NCBI GenBank assembly: GCA_964352025.1
Contig: CAYGPZ010000001.1
Span: 248,001 to 312,000 of the forward strand
Direction of reading: 5' to 3'
DNA from: Hirschia sp964352025
Lineage (GTDB): Bacteria; Pseudomonadota; Alphaproteobacteria; Caulobacterales; Hyphomonadaceae
DNA length: 64,000 bases
In this document: positions 43,049-51,922 of the stretch, one piece after another
How positions within the stretch are numbered: position 1 is the first letter of the stretch
Layout of the letters: each line of letters begins with the position of its first letter
Program-made: the position numbers and the translations under genes
Notes under the pieces: model-generated
The model's input: the letters and a program-made list of their open reading frames with translations, nothing else
What the model was told of the DNA's origin: nothing
The model's database searches: none

Positions 43049-43939
43049 TTACGCGTTTATTGCTGTTGGAATTTCCCATCCGCGACGAGAACATGCAGCC
43101 AGCACAGTGTTTTGAAGCAGGCATGCAATCGTCATCGGGCCTACACCACCAGGTACTGGGGTAATGTGACCTGCAACAGCTTCACAACTATCAAACTCAG
43201 CATCTCCGACTAGTCGCGTTTTACCTTCGCCGCGTTCGGGGGCATCAATACGATTAATACCGACATCGATGACGACGGCACCTGGCTTGACGTAATCGCC
43301 TGTAATCATTTGCGGACGTCCTACAGCTGGTACGAGTATGTCAGCCTCGCGACATACTGCAGGTAGGTCTTTGGTACGTGAATGCGCAAGCGTGACCGTG
43401 CAGTTTTCTGCCAAGAAGAGCAGAGCTGCTGGCTTACCGACTAGAATTGAACGACCAACGACGACAACGCTTTTGCCGGATAGATCATTTCCAAGCGCGC
43501 GTTTCGCTAGGATAACACATCCGCTTGGCGTACATGGACGCAAACCGGGTTTACCCAAAACAAGTCGACCGGCAGATGCTTCTGTTAAGCCATCAACATC
43601 TTTGTCAGGACTGATCTTTTCAATGGCTGCGTCAGCGTCCAATCCTTTTGGAAGAGGCAGTTGCAGCAAAATACCGTCTACATCAGGATTGGCGTTTAAA
43701 GCTTCGATCTCGGCTTCGACCTGTGCCTGATTTGCGTCGGCGGGAAGAACTTTATGCAAGGAATGCATACCGCATTCTTCTGTCTGTTTAATTTTGGAGT
43801 TCACATAGACCTGACTGGCAGGGTCTTCACCAACAAGGATGACCGCGAGTGTTGGCTTAGATGGCAATTGAGAAACAGCGTCAGCAACCTTGGCACGTAC
43901 ATCTGCTGCAATAGCTTTTCCATCAATTCGTTTTGCCAT
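43049..43939 (-). CDS. folD: Bifunctional methylene-THF dehydrogenase/cyclohydrolase FolD
   Basis: 296 aa from the ATG at 43939, with GGAGG 5 bases upstream; a 16-codon extension is ignored. Catalytic Lys region YVNSKIKQTEECGM, GILLQLPLP, and the NADP motif VVVVGRSILVGKPAA, ending PVPGGVGPMTIACLLQNT. It interconverts 5,10-methylene- and 10-formyl-THF. Linked by metabolism with the 5-FCL in this window. Confidence 0.96.
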   Translation of the reverse strand: MAKRIDGKAIAADVRAKVADAVSQLPSKPTLAVILVGEDPASQVYVNSKIKQTEECGMHSLHKVLPADANQAQVEAEIEALNANPDVDGILLQLPLPKGLDADAAIEKISPDKDVDGLTEASAGRLVLGKPGLRPCTPSGCVILAKRALGNDLSGKSVVVVGRSILVGKPAALLFLAENCTVTLAHSRTKDLPAVCREADILVPAVGRPQMITGDYVKPGAVVIDVGINRIDAPERGEGKTRLVGDAEFDSCEAVAGHITPVPGGVGPMTIACLLQNTVLAACSRRGWEIPTAINA

Positions 43940-44073
43940 CAGGGCCTCCATAGGCTTGTTAGAGCTGCTCACATAAGTAAACACCAATTGTATCTTGAAT
44001 GCTCTTTAGCTGATCTATTATGTCTTTGACCACTAGTCCGAGCCGAATTTATTAAAAAGGTATTCTTGAGTTT

Positions 44074-44376
44074 CTAAATACCGAGATTTCTAACCGCTGG
44101 GTACAAATACTGGATGATGAAGCTTTGTAAAAAATAGATAATCAAGATCAAGACGATGAATGAAAGATCTAGACCACCCATAGAAGGAATGAATTTTCTA
44201 ATTGGACGCGTCAAAGGGTCTGAGATCTGGTGTGTGAAATTATAGATCGTTGCCACAAATTTATTGTGCATGTTCACAACGCCAAACGTCACGAGCCAAG
44301 AAAGCACGGCTTGGGCGATTAGAACCCATACCAATAGCCTCAGAATAATCATGACGACATCTAGCACAGCCAGCAT
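44074..44376 (-). CDS. YggT-family membrane protein
   Basis: 100 aa from the ATG at 44376, with AAGGAG 7 bases upstream; an 8-codon extension lacks it. Two YggT membrane helices (MIILRLLVWVLIAQAVLSWL and LDLSFIVLILIIYFLQ) flank the conserved HQISDPLTRPIRKFIP. Family role in osmotic or envelope maintenance and cell division is poorly defined. Confidence 0.88.
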   Translation of the reverse strand: MLAVLDVVMIILRLLVWVLIAQAVLSWLVTFGVVNMHNKFVATIYNFTHQISDPLTRPIRKFIPSMGGLDLSFIVLILIIYFLQSFIIQYLYPAVRNLGI

Positions 44377-44565
44377 TTTAGAACTCCTTAAAATGATCAA
44401 TGCGAATCTATACGCACAAATCGTTCCACTTTTTATTAGCTATACTCACTAAAGGTTTATCTTCGAAGTTTACAAGAGGGTTTTTCTGGATATGTCCCGA
44501 GAAGCTTCTTGAAAATGCCTTATTCCGGTCACTTGGAAGTAACGAGTGCTTAAGGTGGTAGGTGT

Positions 44566-45027
44566 ATGAATAGCCCTATGAAAAACCTTATTGCTCGATA
44601 TTCTTTGATTGCTGCTATCGCATTGGCGTTTGCTGGACCGATAGCGCATGCTGCTCCAGCGAAACCAAAAGCTGGTGCAATTGACCCGACAGCTAAGAAA
44701 ATATCTGGATCACAAGACTACGTGCCTATATTTGGTATTCGTGCGTCTGTGACATCTGGGTTTTCGGTTGCAGGTTTTTTGGCTGTGGATGCAGGGCTTC
44801 ATATTGAAAAAACCAAAACTCGAAAGCATGTTGATTCAATTCGTCCACGTATATTGGATGCCATGCGCATGGCCGTAACGTCATACGCTAATGGTCCTTA
44901 TGCGAGCGGAGATGTTCCCAATCTGGATGCATTGCGTGCAAGAATGCAGCGTGCTGTTGATAAGCAGTTGGGCAAGGGGGCCAGCAAAGTTGTGCTGGCG
45001 TCCGTTATTTTCTTTGAAAGTGATTGA
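44566..45027 (+). CDS. Exported protein of unknown function, FliL-like C terminus
   Basis: 153 aa. Signal peptide (about 1-29, ending PIAHAAP). The mature part (YVPIFGIRASVTSGFSVAGF, RMQRAVDKQLGKGASKVVL) resembles a small conserved alphaproteobacterial family with a fold like the FliL periplasmic domain; this is recall, not search. Terminator follows. Confidence 0.65.
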   Translation: MNSPMKNLIARYSLIAAIALAFAGPIAHAAPAKPKAGAIDPTAKKISGSQDYVPIFGIRASVTSGFSVAGFLAVDAGLHIEKTKTRKHVDSIRPRILDAMRMAVTSYANGPYASGDVPNLDALRARMQRAVDKQLGKGASKVVLASVIFFESD

Positions 45028-45030
45028 ATA

Positions 45031-45062
45031 AAAAAGCCTACTTCGATTGAAGCTGGCTTTTT
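45031..45062. terminator. Terminator between convergent genes (bioB side)
   Basis: AAAAAGCC-TA-CTTC / GAAG-CT-GGCTTTTT forms a hairpin with a GATT loop. A and T runs on both sides make it usable in both directions, for the 44566 gene and for bioB (end 45087). Confidence 0.75.
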
Positions 45063-45086
45063 AATATAAACTCCGAAAACCGCTAA

Positions 45087-46112
45087 TTATTCAGCAGCGG
45101 TCACAGGTGCGCGAACACCGCATGCAGATGGTTTGTCAGCAAATGTACCTTGCTCAACGCCCATTGCTGCCAATAGGGCTTCATCTTCACTCATTTCGGG
45201 ATTGTCAGCTGTTAGTAGTTTCGAGCCGACAAAGATTGAGTTAGCACCAGCTAGAACACACATCATCTGACCTTCTGCTGACATTTCTTCACGTCCTGCA
45301 GACAAGCGAACCCAGCTTTTTGGGAATATAATACGTGCTGTTGCGATCGCACGAACCAGTTCAACGATTTCAAGCGGCTTTGCTTTTGAGATTTGATCGC
45401 CAAGCGGGGTGCCTTCAACAGGGACCAGCATATTAATTGGAACGCTTTCCGGGTGCGGTGTCAGTTGGGCGAGTTCGTGCAATAGTCCAATGCGATCTTC
45501 ACGACCTTCGCCCATACCAAGAATACCACCAACACAAAGGTTTAGGCCGGCATTGCGGGCTTTTCCGAGTGTTTCGATACGGTCTTCATATGTGCGTGTT
45601 GAAACAACTGTTTCATAGTATTCGCGTGATGTATCTAGATTGTGGTTATAGTAATCTAGACCAGCTTGTGACAGCGCTTCGGCCTGGCCATCTTTAAGCA
45701 TTCCAAGCGTTACACATGTTTCCATGCCTTCAGCTTTTACGGCTTCAATCATGGAACAAACTTTAGGAAGATCGCGGTCTTTTAGGGAGCGCCATGCAGC
45801 ACCCATACAAAAACGGTCTGCGCCATTTTCTTTAGCTTTTTTCGCTTCTGATACAACGGCATCGACATCCATGAGCTTGGAAGCAGGGATACCTGTATCA
45901 AAATGAGCTGATTGAGAACAATAGCCACAGTTTTCTGCACAGCCGCCTGTTTTAATGGATAGCAACTGAGATTTTTGCATACGCCCTTCAGGCCAGTTGG
46001 CCTTGCGTACCTGTTGAGCTTTTAAAAATAGATCTGGAAGTGGCAATTCGTAAATTGCGGATATTTCTTCTTTCGTCCAATTCTGGCGTGGCTCAAGCTC
46101 TGGCGTCATCAT
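45087..46112 (-). CDS. bioB: Biotin synthase BioB
   Basis: 341 aa radical-SAM enzyme. The [4Fe-4S] triad is C58, C62, C65 in GGCAENCGYCSQS; SAM-binding and [2Fe-2S] regions follow (YNHNLDTSREYYE, RLSAGREEMSAEGQ). It inserts sulfur into dethiobiotin. Other bio genes are not in the window. A palindrome at 46190-46205 sits about 80 bases upstream. Confidence 0.96.
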   Translation of the reverse strand: MMTPELEPRQNWTKEEISAIYELPLPDLFLKAQQVRKANWPEGRMQKSQLLSIKTGGCAENCGYCSQSAHFDTGIPASKLMDVDAVVSEAKKAKENGADRFCMGAAWRSLKDRDLPKVCSMIEAVKAEGMETCVTLGMLKDGQAEALSQAGLDYYNHNLDTSREYYETVVSTRTYEDRIETLGKARNAGLNLCVGGILGMGEGREDRIGLLHELAQLTPHPESVPINMLVPVEGTPLGDQISKAKPLEIVELVRAIATARIIFPKSWVRLSAGREEMSAEGQMMCVLAGANSIFVGSKLLTADNPEMSEDEALLAAMGVEQGTFADKPSACGVRAPVTAAE

Positions 46113-46189
46113 TCGATATTCTCACATGTCCATATTTGTTTTTTTGTAGCAATAACGTGTTCTACGGGACTCTGCAAATACTAGAGAGA

Positions 46190-46205
46190 ACATATATTTA
46201 TATGT
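46190..46205. promoter_or_regulatory. Palindrome upstream of bioB
   Basis: ACATATA-TT-TATATGT is a perfect 7-base-arm palindrome about 80 bases before the bioB start. It does not match the BioR site (TTATAGATAA-like), so a different repressor, or chance in A/T-rich DNA, are both possible. Confidence 0.35.
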
Positions 46206-46320
46206 ATTGTCGAATTCCTAATTTCCGAGAAAAACTTATCCGGAAAAGTTAGTTTTATTCCAATATCCGTGGTGTCTAATACCGTCCAATAGTTTTGGCC
46301 CAGCTGCGTAAAAATGGAGC

Positions 46321-46336
46321 TGGCACTGTTTTTGCT
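46321..46336 (+). promoter_or_regulatory. Sigma-54 promoter of peptidoglycan-binding protein gene
   Basis: TGGCACT-GTTT-TTGCT matches the -24/-12 consensus at all key positions (only the seventh base differs), 66 bases before the ATG at 46403. The regulator could be the TacA-like protein of this window. Confidence 0.75.
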
Positions 46337-46402
46337 GTAAGATAGGGAATTCGTCTATTGGGCGAAACTTACATCATAACCAGTTTTGATTGGGGTTTTG
46401 GA

Positions 46403-47800
46403 ATGAAGAATAGATTGTTGGTCGCGACTGCTTTGGTCGCTGGAATATCGGGAGCTGCGCTTGCAGATGGCCATGGTTCTCACAGTCCAGTCGATATGTT
46501 GCCTCATGCGGAGGCAGGGCAGTGTTTTGCACGCGTTGCCATTCCTGCACAGTATGAAAAAGTTCCTGAAACAGTCGTTGTAGAAGAGGCCTATGAGCGC
46601 CTCTCCATTATTGATGCCCAATTCGCACCATCTTCTGTGGATGTTAAAGTTAAAGACGAAGGCGTTCAGTATGTTGTTCGTCAACCACGCTATGAAACAG
46701 TCACTGAACAGGTTCTGATTAAGCCAGCGCACGAACGTCTTGTTGTGACACCTGCTCAGTTTGAAACAGTGACTGAGACAATTATTGTTCAAGAAGCGCG
46801 TAAAGTTTGGAAACCTGGCTCAAATCTGTCTTCACACCGTAAAGTAGATCAAGCGACGGGGCAGGTTTATTGTCTTGTTGATATTCCAGCAAAGACAAAA
46901 ACAGTTTCGCGTCGCGTGCTTGTTCAGCCTGAACAAACATCAGTTGTGATGGTTGATGCTGAATATGCCACTGTTCAAAAGCAGGTTCTTGTGGACCGTG
47001 GTGGTGTTGATGAAGTTCCAACTGCGCCAGACTTTAGAACCATCCAGACACAAGAATTGTTGAACGCAGCGCATACAGCAGTTGCTATTAGTGAACCGCG
47101 CACGCAAGTGGTGGAGCGCGTTGTATTGCGTGCACCTGAGCGTTTTGAGTGGGTTGAAGTTTTATGTGATACGAATGCGAAGTCTTCTTCCATCACTGAT
47201 CTGCAGCGTGCTTTGAAAGATCGCGGTTACTATAATGGACCGATTGATGGAATTATCGGTACACAGACAGAGACTGCTGTACGTAAGTTCCAAGAAGCGA
47301 ACGGTTTGCCTCATCAGGGCTTCGTGACAATGGATACGCTTCGTGCATTGGGACTACATGCACCTGCGGCTCACACAACGTCTTCAATGACTAATACTGT
47401 ATCTCACGCAGCTACGACTTATTCTACGCCAGCATTTGAGCAGCCTCAAACTGCGCAACGTCGTTTCCAGCCTGAAATTATGCCTCAGCCAGCATACACG
47501 AATGTGCACAATGCGCCTGTAGAGCAAGGGAGCACTGTTCACCGTAGTGGTTCAACTTGGGAAGATAGTGCGGCTAGCATGGCTGGCGAATTTGAAGCAC
47601 ATGCGTCTGCATTAAAAGGACGTGAGACTGCTGATCAAATGCTTGCAAACGGCGGTGGAACATATGGGCTAATGACTGAAGAAGACTTAGCTAATGTTGC
47701 GCCTTCGGTTGAAGAAGCTACGCCTCTGACTAATCAGACGACGTTCCAAAGACCTAAACAGTATTCGGTACGCAACCGTTTGAACTGGGATGGTAAGTAA
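46403..47800 (+). CDS. Exported protein with repeats and peptidoglycan-binding domain
   Basis: 465 aa from the ATG at 46403. Signal peptide (1-20, ending GAALADG). Residues about 40-235 hold four or five repeated strand units such as YETVTEQVLIKPAHERLVV and FETVTETIIVQEA, with Cys in GQCFARV, VYCLVD and VLCDTN. A PG_binding_1 domain follows (about 255-315, LQRALKDRGYYNGPIDGIIG), then a Ser/Thr/Gln-rich disordered tail. A cell-wall structural or signalling role is likely; the sigma-54 promoter hints at developmental or envelope control. Confidence 0.75.
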   Translation: MKNRLLVATALVAGISGAALADGHGSHSPVDMLPHAEAGQCFARVAIPAQYEKVPETVVVEEAYERLSIIDAQFAPSSVDVKVKDEGVQYVVRQPRYETVTEQVLIKPAHERLVVTPAQFETVTETIIVQEARKVWKPGSNLSSHRKVDQATGQVYCLVDIPAKTKTVSRRVLVQPEQTSVVMVDAEYATVQKQVLVDRGGVDEVPTAPDFRTIQTQELLNAAHTAVAISEPRTQVVERVVLRAPERFEWVEVLCDTNAKSSSITDLQRALKDRGYYNGPIDGIIGTQTETAVRKFQEANGLPHQGFVTMDTLRALGLHAPAAHTTSSMTNTVSHAATTYSTPAFEQPQTAQRRFQPEIMPQPAYTNVHNAPVEQGSTVHRSGSTWEDSAASMAGEFEAHASALKGRETADQMLANGGGTYGLMTEEDLANVAPSVEEATPLTNQTTFQRPKQYSVRNRLNWDGK

Positions 47801-47827
47801 GTTCAAAGTCGAATTCGATTAAATACA

Positions 47828-47868
47828 AAAAGGCGCTCAATCTAGTATCAGGTTGAGCGCCTTTTATT
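47828..47868. terminator. Strong terminator after 46403 gene
   Basis: AAAAGGCGCTCAA (47828-47840) and TTGAGCGCCTTTT (47853-47865) are perfect 13-base arms with a 12-base loop. A/T ends on both strands suggest use by both convergent genes. Confidence 0.88.
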
Positions 47869-47876
47869 ATCGTTAG

Positions 47877-49691
47877 CTAGTCCTCTTTAGAGGGGACATC
47901 TACATCACCATTTTTCTTGTGCATCGCCACCACAACACTTGAAAGTGCAAGGATTGCGATCAGGTTGGGAAATGCCATGGATGCATTCGCGATATCCCCA
48001 AAGCGCCACAAAGTATCAGTGCTGGTGACAATACTGCCCGCAAAGACGACTGCGACCCACGCAAAGCGGAATGGATGCGTTGCCCATTCTCCTACGAGAT
48101 AGGTCAATGCTTGCTCTCCGTAATAGGACCAACCAATTATGGTTGTGAATGCGAAGAAGAACAATGCGACTGGAACTACCCATACGCCTATGACGGGCAG
48201 TGCGGCAGCATAGGCACGCGTTGTGATGGCGGCTGAATCTGCATCAGATTGCCATGCGTGTTTTACTTTCGTGAGGGACGCATCGATTTGCGTATCAATC
48301 TCGGCAAGGCGTGTTTGCGTTGCTTCAAGTAGGTTTACGTCATCTCCAGCTTCGGATTTTGCTTCAATTAAAGTATCATATTCCGGACCAGAAATCGTTG
48401 CGAGTATACTTGGATAAGCAGCTTCTAGCGCTTCATCGGACACAAGCGAAGCATCTTTAGCTTTACATGCGAGAAGCAATTCTTTGGCTGTCGCACCATT
48501 ATTGGCGAGAAGAGAGTTTCGCCCGATCTTGCTGGCTTTAGGGAATAGATCGCCCTTAGAATAGGTTTCTCCCTCCACTGGGTGAGCCGGCATAGAAATG
48601 TGATCTGCAGAGAAGCATGCATCAGCGGCCAGAGTCGCCGAGTTTTTCCTGAAGTCTCCTTCAACCGTCAGGATAACAAGTGCCGTCATGGTACAAATCA
48701 CCATCGTGTCGATGAATACACCAATCATAGCGATTTCACCCTGTTGAACAGGGTTTTTCGTTTGAGCAGCCGCGTGGGCGATCGGCGCTGAGCCTTGTCC
48801 TGCTTCGTTCGAAAATAGACCGCGTGCGATACCAAATCGAATAGCTTGCATGACGGCATATCCAGCCGCACCACCAAAGGCTTGTTTAAATCCGAAAGCG
48901 TGCGCGAAAATTTCACCAAATGCAGCAGGTACTTTTGTGAAATTCATCAGCAATACGATAAGGGCAATAATGACGTAGAGACCCGCCATTACCGGAACAA
49001 CTTTACCAGCTACGGATCCGATGGATTTAATACCACCAATGATAACAGCAAAGACGAGGCCTGCTACTATGGCCCCAACAATCCAGCCGCTTAAATCATA
49101 GTTGAAATTCGAAGACGCAACCTCTTGTACCGCTTCGGTGATTGAATTTGCTTGAATCATTGATCCAGTCGCGGCGGCGGACGCCAATGTACCAAGGCAG
49201 AAAAGAACAGCGAGCCATCCCCAGTTCTTTCCCAATCCATTCTTGATGTAATACATTGGACCACCATTAATGCGGTCATATTCATCTTTTTCACGGTATT
49301 TTAAAGCAAGGCTGGATTCGGAAAAGGCGAGTGCCATACCCAAAATTGCTGTAATCCACATCCAAAATATCGCACCTGGACCACCCAATGCTAACGCCGT
49401 GGCAACACCTGCCAGATTTCCCGTTCCAACTTGTCCGGATAATGCTGTTGAAAGCGCTTGCCAGGGTGTGATGGCACCTTCTTCGCCTTGAGCTTTGCGT
49501 CCATCCCAGACTTCTTTTAATGCGGGGACAAAGCGGAGCAAAGGACGTCCACCCAATCGTATCATCATATAGATACCAGTTCCCACCAAGAATACGGCTA
49601 ATAGACCAACAGGGAGGATTCTATTTCCATCCCAAGTTCCGCCCCAAATGAAGTTGCTCACATTGTCTATGAGACTGACTAAAGCTTCCAT
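47877..49691 (-). CDS. AGCS-family sodium:alanine symporter, enlarged
   Basis: 604 aa, against about 450-490 usual. The core has the family signatures GQVGTGNLAGVATALALGGPG and GLFSNEAGQGSAP. About 130 extra residues (roughly 365-490) lie between the penultimate group of helices (after MTALVILTVEG) and the last ones (from GVWVVPVALFFF). They contain Cys and are charged, so they probably form an extramembrane domain. Family role is Na+-driven uptake of alanine or glycine. Confidence 0.87.
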   Translation of the reverse strand: MEALVSLIDNVSNFIWGGTWDGNRILPVGLLAVFLVGTGIYMMIRLGGRPLLRFVPALKEVWDGRKAQGEEGAITPWQALSTALSGQVGTGNLAGVATALALGGPGAIFWMWITAILGMALAFSESSLALKYREKDEYDRINGGPMYYIKNGLGKNWGWLAVLFCLGTLASAAATGSMIQANSITEAVQEVASSNFNYDLSGWIVGAIVAGLVFAVIIGGIKSIGSVAGKVVPVMAGLYVIIALIVLLMNFTKVPAAFGEIFAHAFGFKQAFGGAAGYAVMQAIRFGIARGLFSNEAGQGSAPIAHAAAQTKNPVQQGEIAMIGVFIDTMVICTMTALVILTVEGDFRKNSATLAADACFSADHISMPAHPVEGETYSKGDLFPKASKIGRNSLLANNGATAKELLLACKAKDASLVSDEALEAAYPSILATISGPEYDTLIEAKSEAGDDVNLLEATQTRLAEIDTQIDASLTKVKHAWQSDADSAAITTRAYAAALPVIGVWVVPVALFFFAFTTIIGWSYYGEQALTYLVGEWATHPFRFAWVAVVFAGSIVTSTDTLWRFGDIANASMAFPNLIAILALSSVVVAMHKKNGDVDVPSKED

Positions 49692-49944
49692 GAAATGCTC
49701 CCCGCATGAAAGTCCATTGCGCTAAATAGCAGACTAATTGGGGGCAGCTTAGCCATGCTTGGGCATATGTCGATGAGTTCAGGGTGGAAAAGCGTCAAAT
49801 TTATTGAATTGTTTTCACGAATAGGTCGATCTAAAATCGTATCGTCTGAAGATGTAATTGTTAGGGTTGTAGTCGAAACCTTGGCTTGTCGATTGCATAA
49901 ATAGAGCCCAACCAGCTAAAATCAGACTCCATATTGAGAAAACG

Positions 49945-51162
49945 ATGAACCAAGACGTCAAGTCAGTTGATAATGTAATTACTACTGAAAAATCTGAGCT
50001 TTCCGAAACTGTGTATGGGAATGGTGTGTTTCTTGGCCATGACTGTACCCATGTGGATGCGCGCAAGCGGACACTGGCTCTGGAAAGTGCGGGTGTTAAG
50101 CTCAAAGGCTTCTTTTTTCGTCGTCAGAAAAATAATGCTGACTATCAACCGGAATGGGACAATGTTGAATTAGGCGTCACGGTTGATAACAATTATCTCA
50201 AACGCATTCCGGCTTTGTTGAATGGCCTTAAGATACTGGTTCAACATAAGGCGGATCTGAAAGCGGCCAAATTCATCATGGCGCGCAATTTTGATATGAT
50301 GTTTATCGGAATGCTTGCAAAAATGCTGACCGGTTCAAAAGCAAAACTCGTTTATGATGTGCCAGATATTCAAGAATTTTTCTTTGGCGGAGGCCTTAAA
50401 GGAAAAGTCTTTCGTTTTCTGGAAAAGATTATTCTTCGCAATACATCCTTGCTGGTTGTGACGTCTCCGGGGTTTGTGAGTGGATATTTTGAAAAGTATC
50501 AAAACTATTCAGGCAAACACTTTGTCTGGGAAAATAAGCTTCTCTCTGAGCAAATGGGTGAGATGCCGTCTGCAGACCAAATGAATGCGTATCGAAAACA
50601 AACTGAAGATGGCGGCGAGCCGTGGGTTGTCTGCTGGCACGGTACACTGCGGTGTCCAAAATCAATGGAAATTCTGTCTGAGGCCGCGAAGCGTCTTGGT
50701 TCGAAGGTTAAATTCTATTTTCGCGGTAAGCAGACAATCTATCCCGAACTTTTCGAAAAATCATTCGCTGGTATAGATAATGTAGAATTTGGCGGCGAAT
50801 ACCGTACGCCTGATCACATTGAAGAAATTTATGGTCCGGCTCACTTTAACTGGTGTGTCGACTATTTTGACCCGAATGGGAATTCCCCACTATTGCTGCC
50901 CAATCGTATCTATCAGGGTGGGGCGCTTGGTGTTGTGCCATTGACCATTAAGGGACAGGAAAGCGCCAATTACGTGCGAGATCACAATTTAGGACATGTT
51001 TTACCTGAAGCCAGCGCTGATGCTGTGGTTGAGTTCTTGGAAAACGCGAATTGGGAAGACTATCTATCTGCGCGTGAACGTAACTATGCTGCTAGAGAGC
51101 ATTTATTCTTGGAAGATGCGACGGACCTGCACAAATTACTTGATGCTATTGAAGCCAGCTAA
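49945..51162 (+). CDS. GT-B glycosyltransferase, ExoL-like
   Basis: 405 aa. The N-terminal half has KLVYDVPDIQEFFFGGGLKG and LLVVTSPGFVSGYFEKY, closely like the succinoglycan glycosyltransferase ExoL. A GT4-type nucleotide-sugar domain follows (WHGTLRCPKSMEIL, then an Asn/Tyr-rich region before NRIYQGGALGVVPL). Cytoplasmic or peripheral membrane. First gene of the polysaccharide region and 185 bases before a tRNA. Confidence 0.8.
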   Translation: MNQDVKSVDNVITTEKSELSETVYGNGVFLGHDCTHVDARKRTLALESAGVKLKGFFFRRQKNNADYQPEWDNVELGVTVDNNYLKRIPALLNGLKILVQHKADLKAAKFIMARNFDMMFIGMLAKMLTGSKAKLVYDVPDIQEFFFGGGLKGKVFRFLEKIILRNTSLLVVTSPGFVSGYFEKYQNYSGKHFVWENKLLSEQMGEMPSADQMNAYRKQTEDGGEPWVVCWHGTLRCPKSMEILSEAAKRLGSKVKFYFRGKQTIYPELFEKSFAGIDNVEFGGEYRTPDHIEEIYGPAHFNWCVDYFDPNGNSPLLLPNRIYQGGALGVVPLTIKGQESANYVRDHNLGHVLPEASADAVVEFLENANWEDYLSARERNYAAREHLFLEDATDLHKLLDAIEAS

Positions 51163-51347
51163 ACCGATCTGGTTTTTAGGGCTTTGATATTTATGTATCT
51201 CGCCCTAAACCTTCGGATTGTTAGATTACATTCTTTCTCAATCTTCTATCGCTCAGCACCATTTACTAAAAAAGCGAATATTGAGATTGACAAAGTCTAC
51301 CTTAAACTCCTAAAAACCGCTCTTCTAAATGCGACCAACAGGTCTGC

Positions 51348-51422
<75 letters not shown>

Positions 51423-51636
51423 TGTTTTCAATGACATTCATGTGTACATCTATTTTTCTGCACTAATATGAAGTGCCGATTTTATTGCTAGTTATCCAAT
51501 TTCATTTTGCACGAAGTTTTTATGGTAAATAAAGTTACCACTTTTGTTTGGAAAGTTGCGGTATACAATGAACGATAATTTCAAAGTGTAATGTTATTTG
51601 TAGTTAGAAAATAAAATAATCACAGAACTACACAAT

Positions 51637-51771
51637 ATGACCCAAAAAATTATCAACGTAATAGATGATTCCGTTAATATAGGAAAAATCACGCTTTCTG
51701 TAGTCGTGATCAGCGCGGGTATGGCTTCGTTTCGTGATGTCGCAGGCGGCCTTTTTTCAATAATTCACTGA
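51637..51771 (+). CDS. Possible 44-aa membrane peptide upstream of bcsA
   Basis: ATG at 51637, stop TGA at 51769. The peptide has a hydrophobic stretch (KITLSVVVISAGMASF) and ends GGLFSIIH. No clear ribosome site, so weak support. It is the only plausible ORF in the 500-base gap between the tRNA and bcsA (51423-51922). Confidence 0.3.
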   Translation: MTQKIINVIDDSVNIGKITLSVVVISAGMASFRDVAGGLFSIIH

Positions 51772-51864
51772 ATTGTTTTCAAAAGTAAAAATTATCAGAC
51801 AATTTATTTACAGCTGTAAAACTCTCGTTTAGTTGAGTTCTGCAATTGCCCCGATTTACAATCC

Positions 51865-51879
51865 CATAGTTTAACTATG
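51865..51879. promoter_or_regulatory. Palindrome upstream of bcsA
   Basis: CATAGTT-T-AACTATG, 7-base arms, 44 bases before the bcsA start. Possible operator. No c-di-GMP riboswitch is recognisable in the gap. Confidence 0.35.
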
Positions 51880-51922
51880 TTCGTGGATACTACCTTTGAT
51901 TTATGATTGAAGGTTAGTTTTA

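Noticed and set aside
44520..44570. TTGGAAGTAACGAGTGCTT before the 44566 gene as a sigma-54 promoter
   Set aside because: The spacing of GG and GC is one base too long and the -24 core is degenerate.
49815..50105. 96-codon minus-strand ORF upstream of the ExoL-like gene
   Set aside because: It runs into the glycosyltransferase gene on the other strand and has no recognisable features.
51540..51580. TTGGAAAGTTGC upstream of bcsA as a sigma-54 promoter
   Set aside because: The GG to GC distance is too short.
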